Assembly (NCBI GenBank): GCA_020073665.1
Contig: JAIQEU010000006.1
Coordinates: 372,001-436,000 of the forward strand
Reading direction: 5' to 3'
From: Terriglobia bacterium
GTDB lineage: Bacteria > Acidobacteriota > Terriglobia > Terriglobales > Acidobacteriaceae
Length of the DNA stretch: 64,000 nucleotides
Both the position numbers and the translations under genes were made by a program. Below, one piece after another: positions 56,507 to 64,000 of this stretch. The first letter of the stretch is position 1. Each line of letters begins with the position of its first letter. The notes beneath the pieces are model-generated. The model had not been told where the DNA came from. It did not search any database and was given only the letters and a program-made list of their open reading frames with translations.

Positions 56507-56833
56507 TTACCGCTTCGCGCCGACGGTTTCCTTCTTGGCAGCCCCGGACAGGATGCCCAGGACTTCTTCTTCCTTCATGATCAGGAAGTCTTCGCCGTCA
56601 ATCTTGATCTCGGTGCCGGAGTACTTGCCGAACAGGACGCGGTCGCCATCTTTTACTGCCAGAGGGAAGGTCTTGCCTTCGTCGTTGGTGCGGCCCTTGC
56701 CGACGGAGATCACTTCGCCCTCCTGCGGTTTGTCCTTGGCACTGTCAGGAATAATGATTCCGCCACGGGTGGTGGATGCTTCTTCGACACGCCGCACCAG
56801 GATGCGGTCGTGGAGTGGGGTAAACTTAGCCAT
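56507..56833 (-). CDS. groES: Co-chaperonin GroES
   Basis: Co-chaperonin of 108 residues from the ATG at 56833 ([18 protein letters not shown]), with GAGTCA upstream; the longer open frame covers the 5' leader. The mobile loop is [20 protein letters not shown] (about 18-37). GEVISVGKG and [30 protein letters not shown] are canonical. The C-terminus is about ten residues longer than in E. coli ([13 protein letters not shown]). Confidence 0.97.
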   Translation of the reverse strand: MAKFTPLHDRILVRRVEEASTTRGGIIIPDSAKDKPQEGEVISVGKGRTNDEGKTFPLAVKDGDRVLFGKYSGTEIKIDGEDFLIMKEEEVLGILSGAAKKETVGAKR

Positions 56834-56924
56834 AGTTGCTGACTCCTTTCGATGGTATTCAGTTGAAATTCGGGTTAGATTGCGTTCAGGCAATTCCCCC
56901 GGTATTGTGACTTGCTAGCACTCA

Positions 56925-56951
56925 ACCGGGAGGAGTGCTAATTGTACGAAG
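56925..56951. promoter_or_regulatory. CIRCE operator (HrcA binding site)
   Basis: CTAGCACTC-N9-GAGTGCTAA, matching the consensus TTAGCACTC-N9-GAGTGCTAA with one difference in the first base. It lies about 92 bp upstream of the groES ATG. This predicts heat-shock repression of groESL by HrcA, whose gene is not in the window. Confidence 0.95.
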
Positions 56952-57132
56952 ATGAGCCCGTGATTGTCAAGTCAGAGAGCCCCAGGAATTATGTAAAGTA
57001 TTTATTTACTATCGCTTACATGATATTCTTCGGACTCTCGAGCGCAAGCGGCGGCATCAGTGGAAATGCCGTTTTGGGAGCGGACAAGCGGGGGTGACAG
57101 CGGCTACCGCCCTGCATAGAATGGACACGATC

Positions 57133-57561
57133 ATGAGAAAACTTTCGCGTTGGGTGGTGGTAGCGGGACTGCTGCTGAGCTTGGCTTGGGCCGGAGAGAA
57201 GACCGCCGTGCTCAGCTTTGTGGTGATTCGGGACTACAACGGCAAGCCGATTCGCAACGCCAGCGTGGTCATGCATCCGGTGAACAAGGATGGCAAGCAG
57301 TCGCGCGGTGGGCTGGAGCTCAAGGCTGACTCCGAGGGCAAGACCAGCTTCGACGGCGTGCCGTATGGCAAAATGCGGGTGCAGGTGCTGGCGCCGGGCT
57401 TCCAGACTTTCGGCGACGACTACGACATCAACCAGCCGACCATGGAGATCACGGTCCGGATGAAGCGGCCGCAAGACCAGTACTCGGTATACGAGGATCA
57501 TCCGGGCGATAAGAAGGACGAGAAGAAAGACGACAAGAAGCCGGAGCAGAAACCACAGTAA
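57133..57561 (+). CDS. Secreted carboxypeptidase-regulatory-like domain protein
   Basis: Protein of 142 residues from the ATG at 57133 (an ATG at 57121 is also in frame). Signal peptide MRKLSRWVVVAGLLLSLAWAG. A single CarboxypepD_reg-like beta-sandwich follows (VVIRDYNGKPIRNASVVMHPV, SFDGVPYGKMRVQVLAPGFQTF), then a highly charged Asp/Lys tail (KKDEKKDDKKPEQKPQ). The domain usually mediates surface binding; function here unknown. Confidence 0.78.
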   Translation: MRKLSRWVVVAGLLLSLAWAGEKTAVLSFVVIRDYNGKPIRNASVVMHPVNKDGKQSRGGLELKADSEGKTSFDGVPYGKMRVQVLAPGFQTFGDDYDINQPTMEITVRMKRPQDQYSVYEDHPGDKKDEKKDDKKPEQKPQ

Positions 57562-57624
57562 TGGTCGTTAGTCGTCAGCCGAGCCCCGACGAACGGCCAA
57601 CTACGAAGGACCAACGACGGATCA

Positions 57625-58005
57625 ATGGACTATCTCCTCAAGACTGAACCTTCCGAATATTCCTTTGCCGACCTGCAGCACGACCAGAGCACGGTGTGGG
57701 ACGGCGTGTCGAACCCGGTGGCGCTGAAAAATCTGCGCGAGATGAAGCCCGGGGAGCGCCTGGTGATCTACGAAACCGGTGACCACAAGAGCGCGGTGGG
57801 AACGGCGAGCGTGGTCTCGCTGGATGCGTCCGACCCGAAGAATCCACGCGTGAAGATCAAAGCCGGGAAGGCGCTGGCCAAGCGGGTCACCCTGGCGGAA
57901 GTGAAGGCCAACAAACTCTTCGCAGACTCGCCGCTGGTGCGGCAGGGGAGACTCTCGGTGGTGCCGCTCAGCGCGGCGCAATACAAATTCTTGACCGGGG
58001 AGTAG
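57625..58005 (+). CDS. EVE domain protein
   Basis: PUA-like EVE-fold protein of 126 residues: YLLKTEPSEYSFADL at the N-terminus, TVWDGVSNPVALKNLREMKPGERLVIYETGD, and VTLAEVKANKLFADSPLVRQGRLSVVPLSAAQY at the end. This is the full set seen in THYN1/EVE proteins, which bind modified bases in DNA or RNA. Preceded by a short repeat-like stretch (57565-57620). Target unknown. Confidence 0.92.
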   Translation: MDYLLKTEPSEYSFADLQHDQSTVWDGVSNPVALKNLREMKPGERLVIYETGDHKSAVGTASVVSLDASDPKNPRVKIKAGKALAKRVTLAEVKANKLFADSPLVRQGRLSVVPLSAAQYKFLTGE

Positions 58006-58061
58006 GGTCCGACCCTAACTGCAATTTCGAACCCAGCCGCTCCTTCGCAAGCGGTTCCCAC

Positions 58062-58152
58062 TAAGCAGCCAAGGATAATCTCCCAAGGGACAGGGCCCGT
58101 GGCACCCCACGTTTCGAAAGGAGGGAAACGCGGGGTACCCGCGTACTGTCCC
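58062..58152. repeat. Dispersed palindromic repeat
   Basis: CCAAGGGACAGGGCCCGTGGCACCCC and GCGGGGTACCCGCGTACTGTCCCGCGG around a CGTTTCGAAAGGAGGGAAACG hairpin (58109-58129). Belongs to the same kind of intergenic elements as near 50904 and 58720. Confidence 0.5.
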
Positions 58153-58158
58153 GCGGAA

Positions 58159-58632
58159 CTATAGGGGCTTCGACATCTGGACTAAGTGGATGGGTACCTT
58201 GGGAGGACGCTGATCTATGGGGAATGGCAGAGTGCCGCACTCCGCATAGCCGAAGCGGCGGTAGTATGGCGGTAACCAGGTGCGCAGATTGACCAGGGTA
58301 AGGTCCATGAAGTGGCATCCCGCAGCGCGGCATTCGTCTTCGGCAGCAGTAATCAGGCGTGCGCCGATGCCCGCACCCTGGCGCGCGGGGTCGACGGCCA
58401 GCAATCCGAAGTATCCGCGCTCCCCGCGCACTTCGACATACACGCAACCCACCAGCGCCGCGTCATCCCAGAGCAGCAGGAATTTTCCCTTGTCCATCAG
58501 CCCGCGAACCTTCTCGGGATTGGTGCGGTCGCCGTCAATGTAGAAACGCTCGGGATTGAAGGCGGCATTGATTAGGCGCGCGATGGATTCGGCGTCGGTG
58601 AGTTCGGCAGGACGCATCAGCAGTGGGTTCAT
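58159..58632 (-). CDS. GNAT-family N-acetyltransferase
   Basis: Protein of 157 residues from the ATG at 58632; the longer frame upstream runs through repeat DNA. LRPAELTDAESIARLINAAF-type start (MRPAELTDAESIARL); the acetyl-CoA loop is LLAVDPARQGAGIGARLITAAEDECRAAG near residue 83. Complete single GNAT domain ending YYRRFGYAECGT. Substrate unknown. Confidence 0.9.
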   Translation of the reverse strand: MNPLLMRPAELTDAESIARLINAAFNPERFYIDGDRTNPEKVRGLMDKGKFLLLWDDAALVGCVYVEVRGERGYFGLLAVDPARQGAGIGARLITAAEDECRAAGCHFMDLTLVNLRTWLPPYYRRFGYAECGTLPFPIDQRPPKVPIHLVQMSKPL

Positions 58633-58689
58633 GGACAGCGCTAATTTTATCTTAGTGGGGCGATCGACCGAGACTACGGCAAGAAAGTC

Positions 58690-58800
58690 CGAGAGGGACA
58701 GAGCCGCTGAGTCCCCACCCTTTTCGCGAAGCACGCGAAAAAATGGCGGGAATCCCACCCTTCGCAAACCGTGAAGGGTGGGACAGCCTTGGCAGTAGTG
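58690..58800. repeat. Dispersed palindromic repeat (CCCACCCTT / AAGGGTGGG type)
   Basis: TCCCCACCCTTTTCGCGAAG, then GGAATCCCACCCTTCGC and GTGAAGGGTGGGAC near 58750-58785. The last two form a hairpin (TCCCACCCTTCGC / GTGAAGGGTGGGA). Similar elements lie near 50904 and 52214. Confidence 0.6.
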
Positions 58801-58902
58801 GCGCAAAGGCGGGGCCAGCTCCCAATCGCTCCGTAGAGGAGCCGCTCACCAATTGCTGGCGCACTTGCTCCAGTTCCACCAACCGTGTTTCCGTTTCATG
58901 CG

Positions 58903-59478
58903 TCAATCCGCGGTAATTCGTGTTGCCGCGAGTGTGCCCGTGACCTCCTGGAGGAGCACCCCGTTGACGTCATAAACCTTGTAGTCGAAGGTGCCCTGGT
59001 ACGTAGTACCGTCGTTGCTCACGGTGTTGGTTTCATTGATGGTGAAGGTCCCGGCCGGATTCCCGTTGCTGTCAAAGTTCCACCCGACATGATTGAGTTG
59101 GACGGTACGCAGTCCGACTTTCTTCCAGACACCCATGCAGACATTGCTCTCGATGGGTGAAAAATTGGCATTCTCGAACTCTGTTCGGTCGCTGTGCCAT
59201 TGATCGTAGGCTTCGTAGAAAAGCTGGCCGTCGGCGGTGTAAGTGACATGCCATAGGCCCACGATGGATGTACTGATACCGGACTGCCGGCCTTGGTTAT
59301 TCGCTTGGGTCAGGAACGGCAACTTGGTGGCGATTCCGGACCTTGAACCCACCGGACCGCCGCACGCGGCGTTTGCGGCGGTGGCCGCGAACACGATGCT
59401 GACTGCGGCGAGGGCGATGAACGCAATGCGGCCTAAGTGGCTCCAGAGAGTAAGTTTTGTCGTCTGGCAAAGGGTCAT
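58903..59478 (-). CDS. Secreted protein of unknown function
   Basis: Protein of 191 residues from the ATG at 59478 (GGAGGAAG upstream), with a signal peptide (GRIAFIALAAVSIVFAATAANA). The mature part is beta-rich: SIVGLWHVTYTADGQLFYEAYDQWHSDRTEF, GVWKKVGLRTVQLNHVGWNF, TTYQGTFDYKVYDVNG. The pattern of a small lipocalin-like or SnoaL-distant beta-barrel is possible, but I assign no family. Similar GLWHV..Y proteins recur in Acidobacteriota. Confidence 0.72.
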   Translation of the reverse strand: MTLCQTTKLTLWSHLGRIAFIALAAVSIVFAATAANAACGGPVGSRSGIATKLPFLTQANNQGRQSGISTSIVGLWHVTYTADGQLFYEAYDQWHSDRTEFENANFSPIESNVCMGVWKKVGLRTVQLNHVGWNFDSNGNPAGTFTINETNTVSNDGTTYQGTFDYKVYDVNGVLLQEVTGTLAATRITAD

Positions 59479-59676
59479 ATCGGCTTCCTCCTTCAATGTG
59501 CGTTTCAGTTTGAGTTCCCCGTTTTTGTGCGGAACTGTTGGCACCCTGCCCCGGCCCGCCGGAAGCGTCAATCGCGGCGATGTGTTTTTCTTGTGGTTTT
59601 CTTGTGTCGGAAGGTAAGCACTTGATAGCGCGCCACTTGTCCGTAACCACAAAGGCGGCTATAGTGACACCTCAGG

Positions 59677-61551
59677 TTGCCAATGGGGGCGTCGTCTTCA
59701 CACCATGGGCGTGGCTTCCGGCTGGACCTTGACGGCTACCAGTTACTGGAGGGGGACTGCCCAGTACGTCTGGAGCGGCAACCCATGGAAGTGCTCATCC
59801 TGCTGGTGGAGCGTCGAGGCCAGCTAGTCACCCGCGATGACATTGCTGCACGGCTCTGGGGCGATGGCGTGTTCGTGGACACCGACCGCAACATCAACAG
59901 CATCGTCCGCAAACTGCGCCAGGCTCTCAAGGACGATCCTGACCATCCCGAGTTCCTCGAAACCGTGGTGGGAAAGGGATATCGTTTTGTCGGCCCGCTG
60001 GAAGTGGTGTCCAGCCGGACTGGGACGCCGCAGTCCCACGCCACGGCTCCAGCCCCTTTTACCAGCGAACCAGCTCGCGGCCGTCTGTGGGCCATTGGGA
60101 TCCTGGCTTGCGTTGCGGTGGCTGCGCTCGTCTGGTTCGGGTGGCGCACCTGGCGTGCCCCTGCGGTAGAGGCCGGTCCTGCCCACTCCCTGGCCATCCT
60201 GCCTCTGGACAATCTTTCCGGTGACGCTGCCCAAGACTACTTCGCCGATGGCATGACCCAGGAGCTCACCACCGAACTGGCGCAGGTCAGCGAACTGCGC
60301 GTCATTTCTCACACCTCGGTGCTGCAATACCAAAATAGCCGCAAATCAGTGCCCGAGATCGCGAAGGAACTTCACGTGGACGCCGTGATCGAGGGTTCAG
60401 TGCTGCGCTCGGGGAATCGGGTACGGGTCACCGCGCAGTTGATCCGCGCCCCCTCCGACCGTGCGATGTGGGCGAACAGCTACGAGCGCGACCTGCGCGA
60501 TGTCTTGAGCCTGCAACGGGACATTGCCGAGGACATCGCCGCGCAAGTCAAAATCAAGCTGACCCGCAGCAGCGTGCCCACGGGCAGCCCGCGAGCGCTC
60601 GATCCCCAGGCTCATGATCTCTATCTCCAGGGCCTGTTCCACTACGAGAAGAACACTGAAAAAGATCTTCAGGAGGCCATCGGAGATTTCCAGAAGGCCA
60701 TTGCCAAAGATTCCAGCTATGCCGCCCCATACGCTGGCATGGCCGATACCTATGCAGAATTGGGCATCTTCTACTGGCCCCCGCCCCAGGCCATGCCCCA
60801 GGCGAAAGCCGCTGCCCTCAAGGCTCTGGAGTTGGATCCTAATCTTTCGGAGGCGCACGTTTCACTGGGGAGCGTTTACTACTTTTACGAATGGGACTGG
60901 GCGGCGGCAGAACGGGAAGCGCAGAGATCTCTAGCCCTCAATCGGAGCAATGCCTATGCCCGCGACTTACTGGCGGCGTACTACGGCACCGTCGGACGGT
61001 TCGATGACAGCCTGCGCGAGCTGCAACAAGCTCGCGATCTGGCGCCGCGTTCGGCCGAGATCCTCGGCGACACGGTTTTCTGGGTGTTTATGTCCCGCAA
61101 CTACGATCTTGCGATCGCCAACGGGCAAGCCGTGACCGCGTTTGAACCGGATAACGCGTTTGCGCAGGTCTTTCTGGGAATGGCGTACGCGAAGGAAGGA
61201 CACGTGCCGGAAGCGCTGCAGCATGCGGACTTGGCACGTCAGTATGACGACGGTCCGCTTATCGCGTCCTTCCGCGCCAACGTGTACGCGCTTGCCGGGC
61301 GCAAAAGCGAAGCTGCAGCAGCGCTGCGGGAGATCGAGAAACAAAGAGTCGAACACTACTCCTGCGCTTACGAGGTAGGCACGGGCTACATCCTGCTGGG
61401 CCAAACAGACCGGGGGTTCCACTGGCTGAACAACGCCTACGAAGGCCGGTCGGAATGCATGATTCTGCTCAAAGTCGATCCTCGCCTGGACAGCGTGCGT
61501 TCCGACCCGCGCTACCAGGGACTGCTGCGCCGCGTCGGCCTCGCCGACTAG
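59677..61551 (+). CDS. CadC-like membrane regulator with TPR domain
   Basis: Protein of 624 residues from TTG 59677 (ATG 59683 is nearly equivalent). Residues about 13-105 are an OmpR/PhoB winged helix: PMEVLILLVERRGQLVTRDDIAARLWG, DRNINSIVRKLRQALKDDPDHPEFLETVVGKGYRFVG. A single membrane helix follows (WAIGILACVAVAALVWFGW, about 138-156). Residues about 168-300 are the adenylate-cyclase-associated-like domain (SLAILPLDNLSGDAAQDYFADGMTQELTTELA). Residues about 310-600 are TPR repeats. It is probably a one-component, membrane-bound transcription regulator; ligand and targets unknown. The secreted 191-residue gene is divergent. Confidence 0.87.
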   Translation: MPMGASSSHHGRGFRLDLDGYQLLEGDCPVRLERQPMEVLILLVERRGQLVTRDDIAARLWGDGVFVDTDRNINSIVRKLRQALKDDPDHPEFLETVVGKGYRFVGPLEVVSSRTGTPQSHATAPAPFTSEPARGRLWAIGILACVAVAALVWFGWRTWRAPAVEAGPAHSLAILPLDNLSGDAAQDYFADGMTQELTTELAQVSELRVISHTSVLQYQNSRKSVPEIAKELHVDAVIEGSVLRSGNRVRVTAQLIRAPSDRAMWANSYERDLRDVLSLQRDIAEDIAAQVKIKLTRSSVPTGSPRALDPQAHDLYLQGLFHYEKNTEKDLQEAIGDFQKAIAKDSSYAAPYAGMADTYAELGIFYWPPPQAMPQAKAAALKALELDPNLSEAHVSLGSVYYFYEWDWAAAEREAQRSLALNRSNAYARDLLAAYYGTVGRFDDSLRELQQARDLAPRSAEILGDTVFWVFMSRNYDLAIANGQAVTAFEPDNAFAQVFLGMAYAKEGHVPEALQHADLARQYDDGPLIASFRANVYALAGRKSEAAAALREIEKQRVEHYSCAYEVGTGYILLGQTDRGFHWLNNAYEGRSECMILLKVDPRLDSVRSDPRYQGLLRRVGLAD

Positions 61552-61570
61552 AGCGGGCCGCCCCCAGCCC

Positions 61571-61864
61571 TCAATCAGGCGGACCTAATCCTTTCACCAC
61601 GATCTCGTGACAGCCGGGTTCGACGCAGGCGCAGCTGACTCGGTTGTGCTGGCGGTCGAGGCTGATGATGAATATGGGGCGGCCGTGCATGTCGCAGCGC
61701 GGCTGGCCGGGAACGAGTACGGGCGGTTCGCCCCTTTTTGGAGTTACGTATCCCACGCGCTCGCCAAAGCAGCGGCCGCAGAACTTCTCCGTACAGCGAA
61801 AGAACTCAATCGAGTAATCGGCGCTGAAGGGGGCGATGCATGGCGAGTGGCCCGCCGCTGCGCG
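61571..61864 (-). pseudogene. Truncated copy of the Cys-rich protein gene at 62638-62946
   Basis: The frame reads IAPFSADYSIEFFRCTEK then FCGRCFGERVGYVTPKRG and PRCDMHGRPIFIISLDRQ, nearly the same as the intact copy 800 bp away. Homology spans 61571-61840; upstream the frame has no Met and hits a stop at 61865-61867, so the first 18 or so residues are lost. A GTG at 61756 could still give a 61-residue product. Nucleotide match to the other copy is near 90% over the first 110 bases compared by eye. Confidence 0.75.
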
Positions 61865-62022
61865 CTATCGTAAGCCATCGCTGCTAAACCCACTTCGCGA
61901 GGGATGACACAGGGAGACACTAGCTGGAGGGTCATTTCACCGGAATCTAGCCGAATGTGCCTTTGACACGCCCAAGGGTGCGGACTAGACTTTGGCGCCA
62001 GAACTGGCACGCCGGAGGACGC

Positions 62023-62448
62023 TTGAAGAGTTCTGCGCTTTATCGAATCGCTTCTGTTCTTCTGCTGCTTTTTGCCGCCGGACATACGTTTGGGTTTCGC
62101 CAGAATAATCCGGCATGGGGGGCGGACGCGGTTCTTGGGTTAATGCGGTCCATCCACTTTGATGCACAAGGGTTTAGCCGGACTTATTGGGACTTCTTCA
62201 GTGCGTTCGGGCTTTTTTTCTCCGTGTTTCTTTTGTTCGCGGCGGTATTAGCGTGGCTGCTGGGGGGACTTCCGGCAGAGACTTTGGCACGCGTGCGCAG
62301 CATGGCGTGGGCGCTCGCCATTTGCTTTGTCGCAATCACAGCTTTGAGTTGGAGATACGCCTTTACCACCCCCATTGTTTTCTCAACCCTGATTACAGTG
62401 TGTTTGATTGCGGCCGCGTGGCTCTCGGCGAAGCCGAGGTCAGGGTGA
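62023..62448 (+). CDS. Small four-helix membrane protein
   Basis: Protein of 141 residues from a TTG at 62023 with GGAGGA just upstream (a GTG at 61957 gives a longer frame). Four hydrophobic helices: IASVLLLLFAAGHTFGF, WDFFSAFGLFFSVFLLFAAVLAWLLGG, MAWALAICFVAITALSW, FSTLITVCLIAAAWL. FGFRQNNPAWGADAVLGLMRSIHFDAQG is a soluble loop. The gene lies between the two copies of the Cys-rich gene. Resembles small uncharacterised membrane proteins; function unknown. Confidence 0.75.
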   Translation: MKSSALYRIASVLLLLFAAGHTFGFRQNNPAWGADAVLGLMRSIHFDAQGFSRTYWDFFSAFGLFFSVFLLFAAVLAWLLGGLPAETLARVRSMAWALAICFVAITALSWRYAFTTPIVFSTLITVCLIAAAWLSAKPRSG

Positions 62449-62637
62449 CGATTGAAGTCGTGCCCTTGCTGCAAGACATCGACCTCGATGCGAAGACTCT
62501 GTACGTCCGAGTCGGCAAGAACAAGTTCCGGCCCCGTGCGATCCCGGGTTTCGTGGGGACGCGATGGCTTGGGACCGACTTTGGAAAACGGAAAGTCAAA
62601 AGCCGAGGGCGAGGGCGCCCGCGCCACATGTACACAT
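62449..62637. other. Short intergenic stretch
   Basis: No supported gene. CCGAGGGCGAGGGCGCCCGCGCCACATG near 62600 looks like a common dispersed GC-rich element. Confidence 0.3.
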
Positions 62638-62946
62638 TCAGCATTTGATTACGATTTCGTGACAGTCAGGTTCGACGCAGGCGTAGCTGACGCGGTTGCG
62701 CTGGCGGTCGAGGCTGATGATGAACATGGGGCGTCCGTGCATGTCACAACGGGGCTGGTCGGGGGTGAGGACGGGCGGCTCGCCTCGCTTGGGATTCACG
62801 TAGCCGACGCGTTCGCCGAAGCAGCGTCCGCAGAATTTTTCGGTGCAGCGGAAGAACTCAATCGAGTAGTCGGCGCTGAAGGGGGCGATGCACGCCTCCA
62901 TGGTGCGGAAGTGCTTGTCGCAGAGGGGCAGGATGTCTGTCCGCAT
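62638..62946 (-). CDS. Cys-rich, probably zinc-binding small protein
   Basis: Protein of 102 residues, ATG at 62946. Four Cys/His groups: LCDKH (residues 8-12), RCTEKFCGRCF (33-43), PRCDMHGR and the C-terminal ACVEPDCHE. This number of CxxH, CxxC and Cx4CH pairs suggests two zinc sites. No known family. A truncated, nearly identical copy lies at 61571-61864, on the far side of a small membrane-protein gene. Confidence 0.7.
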   Translation of the reverse strand: MRTDILPLCDKHFRTMEACIAPFSADYSIEFFRCTEKFCGRCFGERVGYVNPKRGEPPVLTPDQPRCDMHGRPMFIISLDRQRNRVSYACVEPDCHEIVIKC

Positions 62947-63042
62947 GACGCCCCGAGTCTAGCATTTTAGTAAATGAAAACCGCGGGGGACACGGGGGAA
63001 GAGCAATCTCGTGGCCCGACCGCACGAGTGCATGGCGTGAAT

Positions 63043-64000
63043 CTAAGCCAGTCCCTGCCGCAGCTCTCTTCTTAAGATCTTCCCCGATGGGGTGCGGGGC
63101 AACGCTTCTACGAAGCGGATTTCGCGGGGCTGCTTGTAGTGGGTTAGGCGGTCGGCTACGAAGCCGCAGAGTTCTTCCTTCAGCTTGCTTGTTCCGGGGA
63201 AGCCTTCTCGCAGCACCACGAAGGCCACGGGAATTTCTCCCGCAGCCGGGTCGGGGCGCCCGATGACTCCGCAGTCGCGCACTGCGGGATGTTCCATCAG
63301 CAAGGCTTCCACCTCAGCGGGCGCGACCGGGAAGCCCTTGTACTTGATCAGCTCCTTGCGGCGGTCGAGCACATAGTAGAAGTCATTCTGATCGCGGGAG
63401 ACGACATCGCCCGACCAGTACCAGCCATCGCGCAACACGGCGGCGGTGGCGGCGGGTTCCTTCCAATAGCCCACCATGAATTGCGGACCGCGCATGACCA
63501 ACTCTCCGGGTTCGCCGGGTCCCAGTTCACGATCATTTGCGTCGAGCACGCGGCAGTCGGTGAGGGCCATGGGTTGGCCGATGGACTCTGGTTTGTAGAG
63601 TTCGGGCTGAAGATATCCGATGTGGGTGACTGGCGAAGCTTCGGTCATGCCGTAACCCTGGCAGACCAGCAAGCCGGTCAGTGCGGTAAAGCGTCGCGCC
63701 AGTTCCGGGGCGAGCGGGGCCGCGCCAGACTTTACCCAGCGCAGTCGGCAGCCTTTGGGAAACTGTCCGGCTTCGGCGGCCTGCGTGAGAGCGTTCAGCG
63801 CGGGGGGCACAGTGGGCATGGTGGTGACGCCCTCGCTCACCAGCAGGCCGAGCAAGTTGGGCACGTTAAAGCGAGGCATCAACAGGAGGGTGGCGCCAAG
63901 GGTGAGGGCCGGGTTCAGGACCACATTCAATCCATAGATGTGATACAGCGGCAAGAAGCAAAGCAGAACATCGTCATGCGCGAACCCGGAACCATTCGGG
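63043..64000 (-). CDS. AMP-binding acyl-/aryl-CoA ligase (4-coumarate-CoA-ligase-like), 5' end outside window
   Basis: C-terminal ~319 residues of an ANL-superfamily enzyme; the frame is open to the window edge (LLCFLPLYHIYGLNVVLNP). It adenylates a carboxylic acid with ATP and transfers it to CoA. GYGMTEASPVTHIG is the A5 motif; DGWYWSGDVVSRDQND and YVLDRRKELIKYKGFPVAPAEVEALL are A7-A8; the catalytic lysine is in PRTPSGKILRREL near the C-terminus. The layout and LPLYHIYGLN favour the 4-coumarate-CoA ligase group, but the substrate is not decided by what is visible. Confidence 0.93.
   Translation of the reverse strand, partial: PNGSGFAHDDVLLCFLPLYHIYGLNVVLNPALTLGATLLLMPRFNVPNLLGLLVSEGVTTMPTVPPALNALTQAAEAGQFPKGCRLRWVKSGAAPLAPELARRFTALTGLLVCQGYGMTEASPVTHIGYLQPELYKPESIGQPMALTDCRVLDANDRELGPGEPGELVMRGPQFMVGYWKEPAATAAVLRDGWYWSGDVVSRDQNDFYYVLDRRKELIKYKGFPVAPAEVEALLMEHPAVRDCGVIGRPDPAAGEIPVAFVVLREGFPGTSKLKEELCGFVADRLTHYKQPREIRFVEALPRTPSGKILRRELRQGLA

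Noticed and set aside
62187-62970. Plus-strand frames across the Cys-rich gene and its upstream region
   Set aside because: The minus frame has coherent Cys/His motifs duplicated at 61571-61864 with mostly conservative changes; the plus frames do not.

Overview
The window looks like a stretch of chromosome from an Acidobacteriota (Terriglobia-type) soil bacterium. This is inferred from several things: high GC (around 60% by eye); a full-length ADOP-type (MacB-like duplicated) permease; many secreted proteins of families common in that phylum (YncE/phosphatase fusion, TIGR03118 propeller, DUF2911, CadC-like TPR regulators); and intergenic regions with several families of short palindromic repeats. 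No rRNA, tRNA, CRISPR array, phage or intact insertion sequence was seen. The first and last genes are cut by the window edges.

Region 1 (1-11.5 kb) is a phosphate and polyphosphate block. It runs polyphosphate kinase, a SixA phosphohistidine phosphatase, a convergent Ppx/GppA exopolyphosphatase, a CHAD (polyphosphate-binding type) protein, then pstC-pstA-pstB-phoU with a clear terminator, and a large secreted propeller/phosphoesterase. pstS is not in the operon, but a PHO-box-like direct repeat precedes pstC.

Region 2 (11.9-16.5 kb, minus strand) is a five-gene group-1 [NiFe] uptake hydrogenase operon: small subunit, large subunit, cytochrome b, maturation protease, HypC. The small subunit has the two extra cysteines of oxygen-tolerant enzymes. 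Region 3 (16.5-29.3 kb) holds an RluA-family enzyme, a small Cys-rich protein, a PilZ-like coiled-coil protein, a tripartite-efflux operon (adaptor, TPR protein, TolC), QueF, the ADOP permease, an MFS/glycosyltransferase pair and a secreted protein.

Region 4 (29.4-48.8 kb) is mixed metabolism and regulation. It includes an RsbW/RsbV-type switch, a Tat-exported haloperoxidase-like protein, a phosphonatase-like HAD, a soluble MgtE-N/CBS protein, DinB, FabF-like synthase, a frameshifted serine hydrolase, a radical SAM protein, UbiD, an arginase-family protein behind a perfect inverted repeat, a TIGR03118 propeller, bacterioferritin and a DUF2911/TPR protein.

Region 5 (49-64 kb) is more accessory and repeat-rich. 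It has an aspartic-protease-like protein, a secreted protein, an unrecognised 447-aa protein with a HEPN-like R-x4-H motif beside a small membrane protein, and the HrcA/CIRCE-controlled groES-groEL operon. It ends with EVE and GNAT proteins, a CadC-like TPR regulator, a duplicated Cys-rich gene (one copy broken) and the 3' part of an acyl-CoA ligase.

The best leads are the oxygen-tolerant hydrogenase, the ppk-sixA-ppx-CHAD-pst block, the HEPN-like protein, the duplicated Cys-rich gene, and the operator-like palindrome before the arginase-family gene. I did not find a clear multi-gene system of a wholly new kind.
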